Assembly (NCBI RefSeq): GCF_008704655.1
Contig: NZ_CP023688.1
Location: 1,612,001-1,676,000 of the forward strand
Source of the DNA: Streptomyces rimosus
GTDB lineage: Bacteria; Actinomycetota; Actinomycetes; Streptomycetales; Streptomycetaceae
Direction of reading: 5' to 3'
Length of the DNA: 64,000 nucleotides
Below the pieces are notes generated by a model, which was given only the letters and a program-made list of their open reading frames with translations, made no database searches and was not told the DNA's origin. The position numbers were made by a program, and so were the translations under genes. Of the stretch, positions 62,561 through 64,000 are shown piece after piece. How positions within the stretch are numbered: the first letter of the stretch is position 1; the number at the start of each line of letters is the position of its first letter.

Positions 62561-62920
62561 TCAGCAGCCCTCGATGATCTCCCGCACCTCGGCGGTGACG
62601 GTCCAGTGGTCCTCGTGGACCCGCAGGAACCGGCTGGCCCACTCCAGCGCCTCGGCCTTGTCCTTGGCCTGGACGATGGAGTAGCCGCCGACGACCTCCT
62701 TGGTCTCGGTGAAGGGCCCGTCGGTCGAGCTGAGCTTCCCGCCGGACCAGGTGACCCGGGTGCCCTCGGAGGTGGCGGCGAGCCCGCCGTTGTCCAGCAT
62801 GACCCCGGCCTTGGTGATCTCCTCCAGCAGCTCGCCCATCCGCTTCTGGAGTTCGGGGCTGGGGCCGCCCTCGGGGACGTTCTTCTCGTCGATACGGATC
62901 AGCGTCAGGAAGCGCGGCAT
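62561..62920 (-). CDS. YCII-related (DGPF) protein
   Basis: This 119-residue protein has the family motifs MPRFLTLIRID, SSTDGPFTETKEVVGGYSIVQAKDKAEALEWA (in part) and VHEDHWTVTAEVREI. GAGGAG lies 6 nt before the ATG. DGPF proteins are encoded next to ECF42 sigma factors; their role is not settled, though an effect on the sigma factor is assumed. Confidence 0.92.
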   Translation of the reverse strand: MPRFLTLIRIDEKNVPEGGPSPELQKRMGELLEEITKAGVMLDNGGLAATSEGTRVTWSGGKLSSTDGPFTETKEVVGGYSIVQAKDKAEALEWASRFLRVHEDHWTVTAEVREIIEGC

Positions 62921-63089
62921 GGTCACTCCTCGGTCGTACGGCGGGCTTTCCCCGCCTCTCACCCGTGCGTCGATCGGGAGACCGCCGGATCGACAGGTCC
63001 GCCGGATTTTCTTCGGAGAATTTTTCCGGCGGCGCCGCACCGGCGTCCGGCGACACCGCACCTTATCCGTACAGGCGTACGGAATCGGC

Positions 63090-63095
63090 TACCGT
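63090..63095 (+). promoter_or_regulatory. -10 box TACCGT for a leaderless transcript
   Basis: TACCGT is followed by seven bases and the ATG of the XRE gene, with no ribosome site between them. Confidence 0.5.
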
Positions 63096-63102
63096 TCGGC
63101 CC

Positions 63103-63924
63103 ATGACGACTGCTGTGGTCTCTCCGAAGACGGCGTCCGAGGCGGCGGGTGTGGGCGCTCTGCTGCGCGAGTGGCGGCTGCGGCGCCGGGTCAGCCAGCT
63201 CGATCTGGCCCTGCGCGCCGACTCCTCCGCCCGGCACATCAGCTTCGTCGAGACCGGCCGCTCCCGGCCCAGCCGGGAGATGGTGCTGCGCCTGGCCGAG
63301 CACCTGGACGTACCCGTACGGGACCGCAACGTCCTGCTGGTCGCCGCCGGTTACGCGCCCGGCTTCCCCGAGACACCGCTGAACGACCCGTCGATGGACG
63401 CGCTGCGCGGCGGCGTGGAACGGCTGCTGGCCGTCTACGAGCCGTTCCCGGCGCTGGTCGTGGACGGTACGTACCACGTCGTCGCCGCGAACCGCGGCAT
63501 CCAGGCGCTGATCGCGGGCGTCGGGGCGGAGCTGCTGGAGCCGCCGCTGAACGCCATGCGCATCACCCTGCACCCGGCCGGCCTCGCTCCCCGTATCCGC
63601 AACTTCCTGGAGTGGCGGGAGCACCTGCTCACGCAGATGCAGCGGCAGTTGGCCGTGGTGCGCTCGGCGCCGCTGCGCGCGCTGTTCGAGGAGGTGAGCG
63701 GCTATCCGCTGCCCGCGGGCGGCCGGGAGACCGCCGCGGACGGCGGCCACGCGCCGTACGCCCTGCCGATGGTGATCGAACACGACGGCCGGGTGCTGTC
63801 GTTCATCTCCACCATCGCCACCTTCAACACCCCGATGGACGTGACCGTCTCCGAACTCGCCCTGGAGACCTTCCTTCCGGCGGATCAGGAGACGGCCGAC
63901 CATCTGCGGACGTGGCTGCCGTAG
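63103..63924 (+). CDS. XRE-family regulator with MmyB-like ligand domain
   Basis: This 273-residue protein has an N-terminal helix-turn-helix (LLREWRLRRRVSQLDLALRADSSARHISFVETGRSRPS in part, residues 15-52) and a C-terminal MmyB-like PAS domain (YEPFPALVVDGTYHVVAANRGI, then NAMRITLHPAGLAPRIRN in part). The family often controls a neighbouring gene and may bind a fatty acid. It is divergent from the YCII-ECF42 pair and convergent with a SnoaL-like gene. Confidence 0.9.
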   Translation: MTTAVVSPKTASEAAGVGALLREWRLRRRVSQLDLALRADSSARHISFVETGRSRPSREMVLRLAEHLDVPVRDRNVLLVAAGYAPGFPETPLNDPSMDALRGGVERLLAVYEPFPALVVDGTYHVVAANRGIQALIAGVGAELLEPPLNAMRITLHPAGLAPRIRNFLEWREHLLTQMQRQLAVVRSAPLRALFEEVSGYPLPAGGRETAADGGHAPYALPMVIEHDGRVLSFISTIATFNTPMDVTVSELALETFLPADQETADHLRTWLP

Positions 63925-63943
63925 CGGCCACGCCGGCGCCGGT

Positions 63944-64000
63944 TCAGGCGGTGGGTACGCGGTCCAGGAAGCCGGATACGGAGCGGATCCGGCCGTCCGC
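63944..64000 (-). CDS. 3' end of a SnoaL/NTF2-like protein (5' part outside window)
   Basis: The last 18 codons read ADGRIRSVSGFLDRVPTA and stop. This is the usual final strand of nuclear transport factor 2-like (SnoaL-type) proteins. The rest lies beyond the right edge. Confidence 0.6.
   Translation of the reverse strand, partial: ADGRIRSVSGFLDRVPTA

Noticed and set aside
1..64000. CRISPR array, prophage or rRNA genes
   Set aside because: No regularly spaced repeats, phage structural genes or rRNA sequence were seen.

Overview
The window reads as chromosomal DNA of a Streptomyces-type actinomycete. It is very GC-rich with strong third-position GC bias, it uses many GTG and some TTG starts, and it has AGGAGG-type ribosome sites alongside several leaderless-looking promoters (TANNNT 6-8 nt before a start codon). 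The gene content fits: LAL, SARP, StrR-like, ECF41/42-type and GntR regulators, and an NRPS gene.

Region 1 (1-15.3 kb) is the edge of a nonribosomal peptide cluster transcribed leftward. From right to left it holds a giant LuxR (LAL) activator, a DAHP synthase, an IS630-type transposase remnant, a StrR/ParB-like pathway activator, an ABC exporter and the first NRPS gene, which runs off the left edge as C-A-T-E-C. The adenylation pocket (D-A-Y-H-L-G-M-L-C-K as I align it) resembles 4-hydroxyphenylglycine pockets. The set StrR regulator, exporter, Hpg-like NRPS and DAHP synthase is the one seen in glycopeptide and Hpg-rich peptide clusters. The leading condensation domain has lost the catalytic histidine, so this looks like a true initiation module with a vestigial C domain. 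A tRNA-Leu(GAG) at 15.2 kb has its 3' end facing the cluster.

Region 2 (15.6-22.1 kb) is a four-gene oxalate-type catabolic operon: an oxalyl-CoA decarboxylase-like ThDP enzyme, formyl-CoA transferase, an ADP-forming acyl-CoA synthetase with the ATP-grasp half first, and an OFA-family antiporter. A palindromic operator precedes it.

Region 3 (22-26.6 kb) holds a PASTA lipoprotein, chorismate mutase and the ruins of a sugar-uptake and catabolism operon: one intact isomerase flanked by three pseudogenes. 

Region 4 (26.6-38 kb) has a SARP/AfsR-like regulator, a siderophore-interacting flavoprotein, a secreted protein, a GntR/SDR pair with an iron-box-like site, a flavin monooxygenase, FdhD, and a divergent MarR/quinone oxidoreductase pair with twin operator palindromes.

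Region 5 (38-47 kb) has a secreted sialidase, a three-gene operon of WXG100-like proteins, a deleted and frameshifted EF-Tu domain II/III gene, a BASS transporter with a divergent LysR regulator, and a DUF3050/methyltransferase pair.

Region 6 (47-64 kb) is a run of mostly single genes: acyl-CoA ligase, membrane protein, aldo-keto reductase, SH3 secreted protein, SDR, histidine-rich methyltransferase, DUF1266 protein, an ECF sigma factor with a zinc-motif/Gls24 partner and a second Gls24-like protein, a 231-bp MITE-like element, YihY-like membrane protein, pterin dehydratase, a Tat-exported FAD protein, an ECF42 sigma factor with its YCII partner, an XRE regulator and the tail of a SnoaL-like protein. 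All calls are from reading the sequence; no database search was run.
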